Shown here: positions 43,813-54,097 of the stretch, in pieces
Layout of the letters: every line of letters begins with the position of its first letter
Position numbering within the stretch: the stretch's first letter is position 1
From: Syngnathus acus
Taxonomy: Eukaryota > Chordata > Actinopteri > Syngnathiformes > Syngnathidae
Direction: 5' to 3'
DNA: 64,000 nucleotides
NCBI RefSeq assembly: GCF_901709675.1
Contig: NC_051105.1
Location: 12,320,604 to 12,384,603, forward strand
Position numbers and translations under genes: made by a program
The notes under the pieces: generated by a model
Databases searched by the model: none
What the model was told of the DNA's origin: nothing
Seen by the model: only the letters and a program-made list of their open reading frames with translations

Positions 43813-44230
43813 TTTAAAGCCTCGTTTAAAGTGTGTTTACCTGCATTTTATTTTGAAATCCTAGAAGAGAAAACCTGGCACCCTTGAACGAAAGTAATCT
43901 GCCTTTCAAAACCATTCAATGGTCCCAAAATGAGGGCGTTCACATAAACGTCCACGGAGCAAAAATGCGCTACGTTCAGTTCACGTTCATCCAAACTATG
44001 AACAAGTTCATGAACTTTTGTTCATTGAACACGTTAAGGTACAACACTGCCTGTCAAATATGGCCTAGATCCCAACTCTACACACACGCAGGGCATCGCA
44101 GTTGAGTTGCGCAAGTGCGTCTCAGAACGAAAACACCAAATAATCGTTTGTCATCGATTATATACATTTTGAGATCGTCTGGTGCCAAAATCGTGATTAT
44201 GATTAAAATTTAAGTAATTGAGCAGCCCTA

Positions 44231-44814
44231 TTGCATCCACAAGCAGAAGTAATCAACAATGATAACTGGTTACAGATTACAAAGGTATTTCAAAAAGCGT
44301 CTATTAGTGAACAGTAATTTGCGGTGTTCAGCTATTTTGTGAAAGTTGAATTAATAAACGCACTAAAGCTCGTATTTGTGTGCTAATACACATGCATATT
44401 GTAGACCCTTACTGTCCAAACTATTCATTAATTAATTCCATTCGATTTGTTCAAATTTTGACACGTCAATCTCCCCCCACCCCTTGTTGTCAATGGTGAA
44501 ACTACACTGTTTATTGTGTTCAAAGTTTGAGACATTTGCGTTTTAAAATATTAGGATGAACCTAAAATGTCTCAAGTTGGTAAAATGTTTGCATTGTGTC
44601 AACGTCTTAAAAAGAACCACTTGCCACCTACATAACTCCAGCAGGTGTAAGAGAAGGGCAGTAGTTGAGGCGTGCGTGTGTCAAAGCAGATAAAAACGGC
44701 AAAAGACTGACACCGTTCGGCGTCTATATACACACCCCAATCAGCGGGTAACACGTAACAGGTGGTGGCGATCAACGCTGATTAGCTCGCGCAGTTCCGT
44801 ATTGGCGACACACG
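44231..44814. other. No recognisable feature
   Basis: Sequence between the hAT-3 nest and the next TIR element. No shared repeats seen. Confidence 0.45.
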
Positions 44815-44864
44815 ACCTGCGTGAAGCTGGCCCCCCACCACACGCAAAATTTAAGGAAAATAGT

Positions 44865-45445
44865 TTGTTTCGTTTGTGCTTCGTTTGTGCCGCAAAAACT
44901 TTTGTTTGTGCTGCTACGGTTTCGTAGATATTACACATTTAATTTATAGCGATGACGTAGCTCAGCCCTCCCATTTACCTCCAAATGGACCCAAAATGGT
45001 ACCGTTCGTTTGTGGTTCGTTTGTGCTGGTTTGTGCTGCAAAAACCTTTGTTTGTGCTGCTACGGTTTTGTAGATATTGCACATTTAATTTATAGCGATG
45101 ACGTCACGTAGCCTCTCCCCCATTTACTTCCAAATGGACCCAAAATGGTACCGTTCGTTTGTGCTTCGTTTGCGCCGCAAAAACTTTCGTTTCTGCTGCT
45201 ACGGTTTCGTAGATATTACACATTTAATTTATAGCGATGACGTCACTCAGCCCCCCATTTACCTCCAAATGAACCCAAAATGGTACCGTTCGTTTGTGCT
45301 TCGTTTGTGCTTCGTTTGTGCTGGTTTGTGCCGCAAAAACTTTTGTTTGTGCTGCTACGGTTTCGTAGATATTGCACATTTAATTTATAGAGATGACGTC
45401 ACTTAGCCTCCCCCCCCATTTACTTCCAAATGGACCCAAAAGGTT
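44865..45445 (+). repeat. Sub-terminal tandem array, about four units of 110-150 bp
   Basis: Each unit has TTCGTTTGTGC, GCCGCAAAAACTTTTGTTTG, TGCTGCTACGGTTTCGTAGA, CATTTAATTTATAGCGATGA and CTCCAAATGGACCCAAAATG. The array sits just inside the left TIR; a partner array lies inverted inside the right TIR. ORFs across it repeat the NFCLCCYGFVDITHLIYSDD type peptide and are array shadows. Confidence 0.88.
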
Positions 45446-45544
45446 TACAACATGCAAAAGAACTTCTTCGTGCTATCATCATTGTGGCACTGAGTGAATC
45501 AGAGGGTAATGACAGTTCTGGAGCCCCTATCCCATGAGAAAAGT

Positions 45545-46300
45545 GCAAGAAATACTTGAGAGCGCAAATCGCAGAAGAATTTGTCCCCATTTCAGATGAG
45601 GAAGTTGAGGGACAAGAACCAGGTGATGCATTAAATCAGCACATCCAGATTAATGTCCGACAGTGGGTGACAGAAATATGTGAGGAGAGCAGGTCACTTG
45701 CCATGGCTGATGGAGATCGAGACGACATCCACTTCCTCCCTGAGACTATTCCCCACATAACAAGACTTGGAAGTTACTTGCCACTCTGGACAGCAATAAT
45801 GGTCCCTCTCTTTCAAAGCGCCAGCGTCACTGCAAGTTCCGCAGCTGTTTTATTTTATTTTAATTTTTAAAGTCCCAATGATCGTCACACACACATCTAG
45901 GTGTGGTGAAATCTGTCCTCTGCATTTAACCCATCCCCGTGTGATTTTGATCCATCCCCTGGGGGAGAGGGGAGCAGTGAGCAGCAGCGGTGCCGCGCTC
46001 GGGAATCATTTGGTGTTCTAACCCCCCAATTCCAACCCTTATGCTGAGTGCCAAGCAGGGAGGAAATGGGTCCCATTTTTATAGTCTTTGGTATGACCCG
46101 GTCGGGGTTTGAACCCACAACCTTCCAGTCTCAGAGCGGACACTCGACCACTAGGTCACTGAGCTGTTGAAGCAGAGTTCAAAAACATAAAAAAGGCCTT
46201 TTCAAGCATGAAAGCCTACTCATTCGTGTGGACCGTGTTTGTTGCTTGTCATCTTTCCTTCATAGAGGGAAACATGCGGATTTGCTCTGCAAAACAAAAA
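45545..46300 (+). pseudogene. Transposase-like C-terminus split by a SINE
   Basis: Open stretch 45556-45870 reads AEEFVPISDEEVEGQEP, NVRQWVTEICEESRS, then LPLWTAIMVPLFQSASVTA and SSAA. After the SINE-2 at 45850-46161 and its duplicated AGCTGTT, the frame resumes with VEAEFKNIKK and HLSFIEGNMRICSAK. The motif S-S-A-x-V-E-x-x-F-x-x-I-K, following an LPLWT-like segment, resembles the C-terminal glutamate region of several DDE/D transposases. I cannot name the family. Upstream catalytic aspartates are not visible here. Confidence 0.45.
45850..46161 (-). mobile_element. SINE-2, full length with AGCTGTT duplication
   Basis: Minus-strand SINE-2 with T-rich tail at 45850, B box GGTTCAAACCC, and head GACCTAGTGGTCGAGTG. 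AGCTGTT flanks it at 45843-45849 and 46162-46168. It splits a coding sequence. Confidence 0.9.
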
Positions 46301-46500
46301 CAAAAAAGTGAAAAGGATGTGTGATACCACGACTGTCATAGAGCCTGACAATGTCTGCACTACTTCTCAAACTGAAGTAGTAAACAAAAGGGAAAAAAAA
46401 TCTCATCCTGGAGGGGAGCCAGATACATCTACTAACAGTCTTCCAATGGATGACAATGCAGTTGAAAACTGGAGAGGTTTAGCGGTTCCACCAAAATAAA
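46300..46500 (+). pseudogene. Low-complexity linker of the same element
   Basis: Open frame 46308-46499, rich in T/S/E/N/K (for example EVVNKREKKSHPGG), ends at TAA. No motif recognised; probably part of the coding region between the transposase-like and peptidase-like parts. Confidence 0.3.
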
Positions 46501-46524
46501 GAAAGATAACGTCATAACTCTCTC

Positions 46525-48938
46525 CTTGTCCTGAATGGCTGCATATTGATACACACGTGGGCTGGAAAAACGTCAAGGTACCGTTGTTGAAAAACGGGAA
46601 CCATCAACAGCCTGTTAAACTTTGCACATCAAGTGTCTGTGCTCAACACTTGTGCATTTGATGCTGTCTTTCAATGTTTATGCTGTTCTTTCTGTGAAGG
46701 TTTTTCATTTGAAAAGACTGTTTTGAACTATGAATGTGGGAACCAATTCCTCCACCTGGTGAAAACAATCACAACACATTGTGTGAACCCACAGGTATAC
46801 TCACAGAGGGCAGAACTGCTGGGGGAAATATTCAAACCTGTCCTCCTGACCTCTGGTGCTCTCCAAATTGATGCACAATGCCACATCTCCACTGTATTTG
46901 AGAGCGCAATGAGGAATATTCTAAGTGTTTATTTGATAAAACAATGCTCCTCACAGTACTGCAGTTTAAGCCAACAAGTAACAAGGCAAGTTTCACTTGT
47001 TTGTTCAAACATTGCTGTCCTGCAGACCTGTGGCATGGCTTACCGTATTTTTCGGACTATAAGTCGCGCTTTTTTTCATAGTTTGGGTGGGGGGGTGACT
47101 TATACTGAGGAGCGACTTATATGTGAATTTTTTCACAAATTTTCAAAATAAAAAAAACAATAAAAAAGTGAAACCGCGACAAACGAACCGCGATAAAGCA
47201 AGGGATTACTGTAATTTGAACTGCAAGTGATTTCAGCGGCGCGGCGCGGCGGTTGTTTACATAAAAGACAAAGGATTCGATCACGGGATGACGACGATGA
47301 CGAAGGGCCCCACGTACTACCGGCATCATTAGCGGCTTTGTTTGTAAGTGACACGGAGGATGAAGAGTTTGGAGGATTTAATGATTTGGAGTGACACAGA
47401 AGGTTTGAAAAATTATGCTTTTATGCACGCCCGGTCCTACTCTACGGCGCTCTCTTCACCTCCGTGGATGGAAGTCGGGGGCCGGCGCTCGGCCGGGTGG
47501 CTGTCCGGGGATGGTTGATGGGGCTCGGACATGGCTTTTACGCACGCCCGGTCCTATTCTACGGAGCTCTCTTCCACCTCCGTGGCTGGAAGTCGGGGGC
47601 CGGCGCTTGGCAGCTGGCTGTCCGGGGACGATGGATGGGGCTCGGACACTGCTCCTACGCACGCCCGGTCCTACTCTGCGTAGGTCCCAGCCACCTCCGT
47701 GGCTGGATGTGCCACCTCCGGGGATGGAAGTCCACGCCGCCACACGCCTGGAAGTCCACGCCGGTGCTTGGGGCCATGTGGCGGTGAACTATTTATGTTA
47801 TAGTTATTTAATATATTTTATTTCGTGCAGCAACTTGTATATGTTTTTATCGTTACAGTTCAGTAGTGGTTGGCTCGTTGAACTCTTTTGTTAAATAAAG
47901 AGGCGTTTACCAAACCCACATCTTTCCTGGTACTTTGTTAACGCTACAATGTAGTTATATACTAGATCTGTGGAATAACGACGAGGCTGACGTCAGCGGC
48001 GCACGCGCGGTGTTGTTGACAAAGGACGAGGAATTTGATCGATGGATTTAATGATTTGGAGTGACACAGATGGTTTGATAATATTGTTGTTTATATGATA
48101 GTTATTTGATATATACTTTATATATCGTTATATGGGTCTGTGGAATATTTAGAACTGCAACTCACGACTAGTCCGACGTCAGCGGCGCGCCGCATACGCG
48201 GCATCGTTTACATAAAGGACGATCGATGGATTTAATGAATTGGAGTGACACAGATGGTTTGATAAACGTGTTATTTATGTAATAGTTATTTGAATAACTC
48301 TGAATGTTACGTCAGGCCCGTTCTCAGCTCTTCGTTTGTGTTTATGTCACGTTAGCATACCTATCGTTTAGCCTGTTGTTGCTCGTTCATGTCTGTTCTT
48401 GGTGTTGGATTTTGTCGAATAAATTTCCCCCAAAATGCGACTTATACTCCGGAGCGACTTTTAGTCCGAAAAATACGGTATCTTCAGACTGCTGCTTCAG
48501 ACTGAGGGACTCAGCCTTCCTGACTCTCTCTGCCTCAGGCCAATTGAAAATCCTTCCCAGTGTCCCTCTGCATTCAAAACACAGGACAACAGTACAGGCA
48601 AGGCTCTGTGTTCAGGGAATGTTACCCACAGCTACAATCTGGGAGAGTCTGTGTGGATTGACACTGACCTTGGTAGCAGTTGCAAGGAAGTTGCCTTGCT
48701 TGAACTTCCCTCCAGTCTGGAGCTAAAAGAGAAGACTTTTACTTTGAGAGCAGTTATTGCCTTTGAACCAGGACTGACCCAGGATTCTCTTGCGCATTAC
48801 GTGGCATACTGCAGGAGGACTGCATATGCCTGGGAGTTGTATAATGACCTGGGAAGTGGAGTGAAAGCAGCATCAGTAAATACTAAGATCTTCCCACATG
48901 CTGTGTTCTACACAGTGCAGAGATGCATTGTTTGAATT
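46525..48938 (+). pseudogene. USP-like cysteine peptidase remnant in two parts
   Basis: Part 1 (46525-47040) reads EWLHIDTHVGWKNVKVPLLK, then after a shift LNTCAFDAVFQCLCCSFCEG (46633-47040) and ELLGEIFKPVLLTSGALQID. Part 2 (48481-48935) ends with FTLRAVIAFEPG, SLAHYVAYCRR, WELYNDL and FPHAVFYTV. N-T-C-x-F-x-A matches the Cys box and L-A-H-Y-V-A-Y...W-x-L-Y-N-D the His/Asp box of ubiquitin-specific proteases. TACCGT-A copy 3 splits the two parts. No ATG starts the 46633 stretch, and frames shift several times. Substrate unknown; could also be another papain-fold deubiquitinase or de-SUMOylase-like enzyme. Confidence 0.5.
47043..48478. mobile_element. TACCGT-A element, copy 3
   Basis: Termini CCGTATTTTTCGGACTATAA and TTAGTCCGAAAAATACGG with TA flanks (47041-47042, 48479-48480). 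Contains about three units of the GC-rich minisatellite (47425-47710: CCCGGTCCTA, GGAAGTCGGGGGCCGG, GGATGGGGCTCGGACA) and the roughly 190-bp internal repeats. The 159-residue ORF at 47415-47894 is the minisatellite in one frame. The element is inserted in the USP-like coding remnant. Confidence 0.85.
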
Positions 48939-48956
48939 GTTGAAAAACAGTGTTGA

Positions 48957-49065
48957 TCAGGGCTGTGGACTCGGTTCGGACTCGGGGACTCGGCCGGACT
49001 CGGTCATTTTTTGCCGGACTCGGTGCTGATTTTGACCGAGTCCACCGAGTCCGACAATAAAAATG
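48957..49065 (+). repeat. GGACTCGG-rich repeat, probable hAT end
   Basis: Starts TCAGGGCTGTGGACTCGG and contains direct GGACTCGG units and inverted CCGAGTCC units. Resembles the terminus of a fish hAT with GACTC-rich ends, but no partner end is present. Confidence 0.4.
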
Positions 49066-49079
49066 GCAAAAACAGTGTA

Positions 49080-49360
49080 GACAAATTCAAAAGGTGTGAA
49101 GAGCAGGATGTTATTGCACAGTAATGCCTCTGAGACTCTATGAGTGGTGTGAGTTCATCAGGGCAACAGCCTGGGGGAAGAAGCTGTCTCGGTGTCTGCT
49201 GGTTTTGGCGTACCGAGCTCTATAACGCCGTCCGGAGGGGAGTAGTTCAAACAGACTGCAACCTGGGTGAGAAGGGTCTGTAGAGATGTTCCTTGCACGT
49301 TTCCTGGTCCTGGACAGGTACAAGTCTTGGATAGAAGGGAGGTTGATTCCAATGATCTTT
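49080..49360 (-). mobile_element. L2-like LINE 3'-end fragment
   Basis: On the minus strand: FVEKIIGINLPSIQDLY and LFELLPSGRRYRARYAKTSR then DSFFPQAVALMNS, the conserved C-terminus of L2/CR1-type RT proteins, of a subfamily different from that at 17017. Ends at a 3' UTR near 49080 without a clear tail. Inserted in or next to the right array of the 44815 element. Confidence 0.75.
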
Positions 49361-49364
49361 TCTA

Positions 49365-49700
49365 CAAACAAACGAAAGTTTTTGCGGCACAAACCAGCAC
49401 AAACGAAGCACAAACACAACGGTACCACTTTGGGTCCTTTTGGAGGTAAATGGGGGGCTGAGTGACATCATCGCTATAAATTAAATGTGTAATATCTACG
49501 AAACCGTAGCAGTACAAATGAACAATTTTGCGGCACAAACCAGCACAACTGAAGCACAAACGAACTGTACCATTTTAGGTTCATTTGGAGCAGATGGGGG
49601 CTGGGTGAACTCTGGATGACCTATGAAATAATCTTTCATAACTAAAAACCCGTTGCAGCACAAATGAAAATTTTTACGGCACAAACTAGCACAAACGAAA
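49365..49700 (-). repeat. Sub-terminal array, inverted partner, two to three units
   Basis: Minus-strand units with AGCACAAACGAAGCACAAAC, TTTTGCGGCACAAACCAGCA, ATCGCTATAAATTAAATGTG and TACGAAACCGTAGCAG match the left array at 44865-45445. More diverged near 49600. Confidence 0.85.
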
Positions 49701-49801
49701 CGTGGGGTGGGGGGCCAGCTTCACGCAGGTGGAAAAAAAGCACTGCCGTACAGCGCGAATGAGTGCTCATTGCGAGGGGCGTGCCTCTGAGCAATGTGGT
49801 T

Positions 49802-50460
49802 TAGTGTTGGCTCGTGAGTGAACGATACGTTCAAAAGAATGAATCATTTCAGTGAACGTAAGTGAACGGATCACTTCCTGAAGTGATTCGTTCTTTTTTC
49901 AGTTCATATGACTTCAACCAACATAGAATAACATAACTTATCCCACACAGTAGGTGTCGATAATACACATTGAAGCTGGTGCCACCCCGCCGTAAAACAA
50001 AACGAAGAAAAAAAAGACGTAATTTACCGTTCACGAACGAGTCAGAGAATTGCATTTCCCGTTCATCACTGAACGGATCAGTGAGTGAACAAAACAGTGA
50101 GTGATTTGCCTTTCCCGTTCATTGCGAGAATGGATCAGTGAGTGAACGAGTGCTGACTTTCCCGTTCGCGAACGAGTCAGTGAGTGAACTGCCTTCCCGT
50201 GCATCAACGGATCAGTCAGTGAACGAGTTGTGTCTCCTGGTGTGAATAACTTTGTAAGCCAGAATGTAGATTTACGATTTACCAAGGAAAGAAAGAACCA
50301 CTTACTGAAACACCACTTCTTTCGTACTCGTTTTCTCCAAGCTAACGGCTAATGTGCAAGCGCATGAAGAGACTGCCGGCCGATTCTTTTGAACGATTCT
50401 TTTGAGTTAACTGGTTTTAAAGATTCAGTTCACTTAAAAGAACTGGAATGCACATCACTA
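49802..50460. mobile_element. MITE with 6-bp duplication
   Basis: Ends TAGTGTTGGCTCGTGAGTGA and TGCACATCACTA, flanked by GTGGTT (49796-49801 and 50461-50466). Interior is a series of AGTGAGTGAACGA / TCGTTCAC-type motifs in both orientations. No coding content. Superfamily undetermined. Confidence 0.65.
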
Positions 50461-50466
50461 GTGGTT

Positions 50467-51103
50467 GTTAAAATGCTTTAGAAATAGACTCTAATTGAAT
50501 CAAGTACAAAGATTAAATAGTTTTAGTGTGTTCAAAAATTAAAGTAACAATGTCAAAAGGGTCCCCAAATCCCTTGTGGCTATTGGTGGAAAAAACAGGT
50601 GATTGTTTAATGGACTGCGTTTGTTAGAGCAGAGACCACTATTTTTAGAAGTGTGGTTATATTGGTTATCAAACACTAACAAAATTATTCAGTCTTGAAA
50701 GAGAAAAGTCGTGAGAATCCTTCATGACGACAGACTGTTTCCTATTTTCAATGCTTGCTGTTGATGGCGAGGATCTGATTTTGCAGTAAAACCTTTACTG
50801 TCATAAGGTACATGTAAGTACAACCCCAAGGTCATTTGTTGACTAAAGGAAAGTGCCACAAAGAAAGGTTTCTCTCCTAAATGCCCATCTGAAGTATTTA
50901 GGTGTCAGCAAGGGCCCAAACACCCAGGCAGGTGATAACAAATCACCAACACATAAATTCCCTCCTTCATTTCTTCCGCTGTTCTAAACAAGGAAGCCAT
51001 TAGATGACAAGCAGCATTTAACCTGTAGGAAAACCCAATCAAACACACTTGTACATATCGAAACACATTCAAATTATTTGTGCTACTAGGTCGCGACTAC
51101 AGC
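50467..51103. other. No recognisable feature
   Basis: AT-rich; nothing recognised. Confidence 0.45.
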
Positions 51104-51111
51104 ACCTATAC

Positions 51112-52147
51112 CAGACATGGACAAACTACGGCCCGCGGGCCACATCCGGCCCACGGGGCCATTTAATCCGGCCCGCCAAACCTGAATAAATCGTATTATT
51201 AATTTCTTTTGGGGTCATTTTCCCTGCAATTACTATGTTTCCCCAGTAGATGGGGAAGCGCCCGCCCGCGCATTTACTCCCGGGAGCCGTGTCAGAAAGC
51301 TCGGTGCACACTCACAAATGCGTGTGCGTACTCAGTAGTACGTAGTAATTTCATCTATCAGTGCCGAATTTCGAGTGTAGGCTGACGTCAATATTCTCGT
51401 AATTCGCGCGCTGAGTTTTCAGATACAGTTTTACGCTAATGCCACCCACAAACCTTCCCCTGGAATCCTTCCATTAAAATGAGTGGCCCGAAGAAAAGAA
51501 AGGTGGACACTGAGTGTCGAATGTTAAAAAAGAGTGGACGATTTGGCTCGACCTACGTGTGTGAGAAGACGTTCAGCCACACGAACGTCAACAAAGCCCG
51601 TCACAGATCTAGGTTAACGGACCGACACCTCGGCTCTATCCTAAGAATTACCACAACAAATTTTACTCCAGACTATGATGCACTAGCAAAAAAGGGAAAC
51701 CAACAATACTATTGATTTCTTTATTACTTTATTTAGATGTATTCTTTCACTGATTCTTCAAGATGATGTATTTGGTCAGAATGTTTGCGGTTGGATGTGA
51801 TTTCGCTTCATTAGATAAACATATTTCATAAATCTGACCTGCAGGCGCTGAAGTGATGGAAAATGTTATTCATCATAACAGTGTCGTATTTAATAAGAAT
51901 CACTGATAGTAGTTTTTTGGTGAAATATTTTTTTAATGCTGTTAATAAATGCATTTGTTTTCAAAAAGCTTTTTTTAATATCCATGCTTTAGTATCTACT
52001 AAAAGTAAAAACCTTTTATGCAATGACCTTTACATGTCATTTATATTACTTCACACAAACACTACATCCATCTGCTCCTGGTTCAGCCCCCCGGTCAAAA
52101 TTTAGAACCCAATTCGGCCCGCAAGTCAAAAGGTTTGCCCACCCTTG
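51112..52147 (+). mobile_element. hAT-5 (Charlie/GTF2IRD2-like) internally deleted, 8-bp TSD
   Basis: Ends CAGACATGGACAAACTACGG and GGTTTGCCCACCCTTG flanked by identical ACCTATAC (51104-51111 and 52148-52155). The short ORF at 51479-51715 has MSGPKKRKVDTECRMLK, the start of a GTF2IRD2-like hAT transposase, fused to GSTYVCEKTFSHTNVNKARH and LRITTTNFTPDYDALAKKG, the C-terminal dimerisation end. A central deletion therefore removed the catalytic region. Confidence 0.88.
51479..51715 (+). pseudogene. hAT transposase N-C fusion remnant
   Basis: 78 codons open from MSGPKKRKVD to GNQQYY. The N-terminal nuclear/zinc-finger leader is joined to the C-terminal segment with no catalytic residues. It cannot transpose DNA; it could in principle make a small dimerising peptide. 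Confidence 0.75.
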
Positions 52148-52155
52148 ACCTATAC

Positions 52156-52664
52156 AAAGTGAAAAGTTGAATTATAGATGAGGCGAGTAACCTGCTGTAC
52201 TCAGCATCTAGTGAAGTGTAACTGTAACCCAGCTGTATTTGTATTTTTTTTGTAATAGTAATTTAGCGTTTATATCCACTATTACATTTTTTTCTACAGT
52301 ATGTTGTTTTTTTACCATTGCAGTTTTTGTTGTTGATTGTTGCGACACCGTATTCTGCAAAGTTTACGACAGCGCCCTGATTTACGCTATTGCGCTCGTA
52401 AGAAATTGGTAATTAAAGTGGACGATAGTAAACCGCTATCAGTACCCTGTGCCTTTCTTGTGTTGGTTACATAACCATTTCTTGTTTATTCTTCCAGCAT
52501 TTTGGTTGCTTTTCCTTAATTTCCTTCACGCATGATTTAATTGCATGTGTAATGGAAAACAACAGGCAGATGAAAATGTCTGGGAGATTTCTCTAGAAAT
52601 TATTCTTTTTTTTTAATCATGTTGCTTTTCACAAAGATTTGTGAGAGATGAGAGTCACCGAAAC
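52156..52664. other. No recognisable feature
   Basis: AT-rich, nothing recognised. Confidence 0.45.
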
Positions 52665-52789
52665 TAGGGTGACCAGACGTCCTCTTTCCCTTCTTTTCAG
52701 CCCCAAAAATATGTCCAGGGGCAATTTCAAAATTGTCCGGGATTTTGTTCGACTGCCTCATATGTACAGTACATTGTCAATAGAATTGT

Positions 52790-53270
52790 CACTCCGTTCC
52801 ATTTCACTCTACTCCTGTCACGTGCTTACGCCACCTGCTATTCGACCACGCCCCCTACAATCAATGGAATCGCCAACACCTGTCGCGTGCTCATTGTCAC
52901 CCACTTGTCAGCCTGTCTCGTGATGCCGGTTAGCTCACCAGTCTTTGTAAGCCTGACTCCCCTTGCCATTTTGGTACGCCCTTTGATCCGTCTGTCTAGT
53001 CCGTCTGTCCGTTCTGCCGGTTACTCTTCTCCTAGGAGTCTTCCAGTCCGCAGCCAACCCGTTCCAGTGAGAAGCCCAGCAGAGTGCTATTCCACCAGGT
53101 TCACCATTCAGCAACTCTCGCTTGACAACTACACTCCAGTCCGATCGCCGCTCCAGCGCCCCACCGTTCCCTTTCCTCCCCACAATAAAGTCTGTCGCTC
53201 AGCATTTGGCTGTACTGTCTGTTCCATTACAATTCCAGGTTTCCCTGTAATTGTTCGCAAATAAATCACG
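52790..53270 (+). mobile_element. LTR-like segment inside hAT-6
   Basis: C/T-rich, with repeated CCGTCTGT motifs, ends CACAATAAAGTCTGTCGCTC then AGCATTTGGCTG, parallel to the AATAAATCTTGG...CAGCATTTGGTC end of the solo LTR at 32311. Ends near TTACA. Boundaries and target duplication are not resolved. Confidence 0.45.
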
Positions 53271-53366
53271 CCCTTCACCTCAAATCTAGCCACCTTGCAT
53301 TGTGTGTGTGTGTGCGTGCGTGCGTGGAGGAAGTAGGCGAGTGCTTGCCAGCGAGTGTTTACAAAC

Positions 53367-54095
53367 AATGCCGAAACGAAAATGCACGTTCACGGACAAA
53401 TAAAAAAATTGCGTGCTTTCGCCAGGGTCGTGTAAGCATATGCTTAACGTGTAAGGCAGGCACTAAATAAATAATAAATAAATAAATAAAGGTGCCAACG
53501 ACTTACAGACACACATCAATTCAGCCAAGCACACTAAAGCAGCGAGGGGCGAGAGAGCATCATCCAAAGTCACGGATTTCTTTATGTCCAAGTCCGAAAA
53601 TGTAGCCGTCACTGCAGCAGAAGGTAGCTATGTTTTTCATACTGTTACGCACCATGAAAGCTACAGGTCAATGAACTGCACATCTGGCTTGTTAAGGAAG
53701 ATTTTCATAGACTCCCCATCAGCTCAAAATTTCTCCTGCGCCCAAACGAAGACAGAAGTGTTTGTAAATTTTGTGATAAAAGGTGTGACCAATTTTTCCA
53801 TTTTTATGTGGATGGATCTGAGTGAAATTCCAGGCTGGAATAATGTAATGTTTTTACTTTTTGTGTTGTTTACTTGTATGTATATTGTGTACTATGTCTT
53901 GTCACCGTGGGATAATGCGAAACGTAATTTCGATCTCTTTGTCTGTCTTGGCATGTGAAAAAATTGACAATAAAGCAGACTTTGACTTTGACGTAGCCTG
54001 CATCAGGAACCTGGTTGAAAAGGGAGTCGAAGTTGATGATGCAAAGTGCTTTAATCAGGTCACCAATCTCAACAAATTCATTGAGAAAAATCGTC
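53367..54095 (+). pseudogene. hAT transposase remnant (BED-type)
   Basis: MPKRKCTFTDK (53369) is a usual start of BED-finger hAT transposases. A stop follows directly. Later, DLQTHINSAKHTKAAR (the H-x-H part of a zinc finger), SSKVTDFFMSKSENVAVTAA, GSYVFHTVTHHESYRSMNC and AQNFSCAQTKTE are in frame. After the nested L2 UTR, NLVEKGVEVDDAKCFNQVTN appears. The catalytic domain is missing. Confidence 0.7.
53838..53998 (+). mobile_element. L2/Rex1-like 3' UTR, severely 5'-truncated
   Basis: TTGTCACCGTGGGATAATGC, CTTGGCATGTGAAAAAATTG, ACAATAAAGCAGACTTTGAC match the 3' end of the L2 at 17009-20275, with short GACTTT tail. About 160 bp long. Confidence 0.88.
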
Positions 54096-54097
54096 CG

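Larger units (their letters stand above)
40856..44049. mobile_element. hAT-4 nested in hAT-3
   Basis: Ends CAGTGTTGCGAAAGTTCATG and GGTACAACACTG are inverted; flanks CCTGTTAT (40848-40855) and CCTGTCAA (44050-44057) share the first five bases. Sub-terminal repeats of GTTCATGAAC and AGTTCA type appear at both ends. It contains a TACCGT-C element and a SINE-2. Confidence 0.6.
40716..44230. mobile_element. hAT-3 outer element (3.5 kb with nests)
   Basis: Ends TAGGGCTGCTCGAAATCATA and GAGCAGCCCTA form an 11-bp perfect inverted repeat; flanks CTGCATGC (40708-40715) and TTGCATCC (44231-44238) agree at 6 of 8 positions. Sub-terminal AATCACGATTA motifs occur at both ends. The original element may be small; most of the length is hAT-4 and its contents. 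Confidence 0.7.
44815..49730 (+). mobile_element. TIR element with transposase-like and USP-like coding remnants
   Basis: Termini ACCTGCGTGAAGCTGGCCCC (44815 onward, 30 bp to CACG) and the reverse complement at 49701-49730 match at 29 of 30 positions. Inside each end lies an array of repeats containing CGTTTGTGC and TCGTAGATATTACACATTTA. The centre holds broken coding sequence on the plus strand (see separate entries). Later insertions: SINE-2 (45850), TACCGT-A (47043), a GGACTCGG repeat (48957) and an L2-like fragment (49080). The flanks show no clear duplication, so the superfamily is open. Confidence 0.7.

Noticed and set aside
44865-45445. CRISPR-like regular repeats
   Set aside because: Units of 110-150 bp are contiguous, with no unique spacers, in a vertebrate genome; partner array lies inverted at the other end of a transposon.
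47415-47894. 159-residue ORF
   Set aside because: Minisatellite inside TACCGT-A; also open on the opposite strand.
48304-48726. 140-residue ORF spanning the TACCGT-A right end and the peptidase remnant
   Set aside because: Reads across an insertion junction; the true peptidase frame is the one with HYVAY at 48651-48935.
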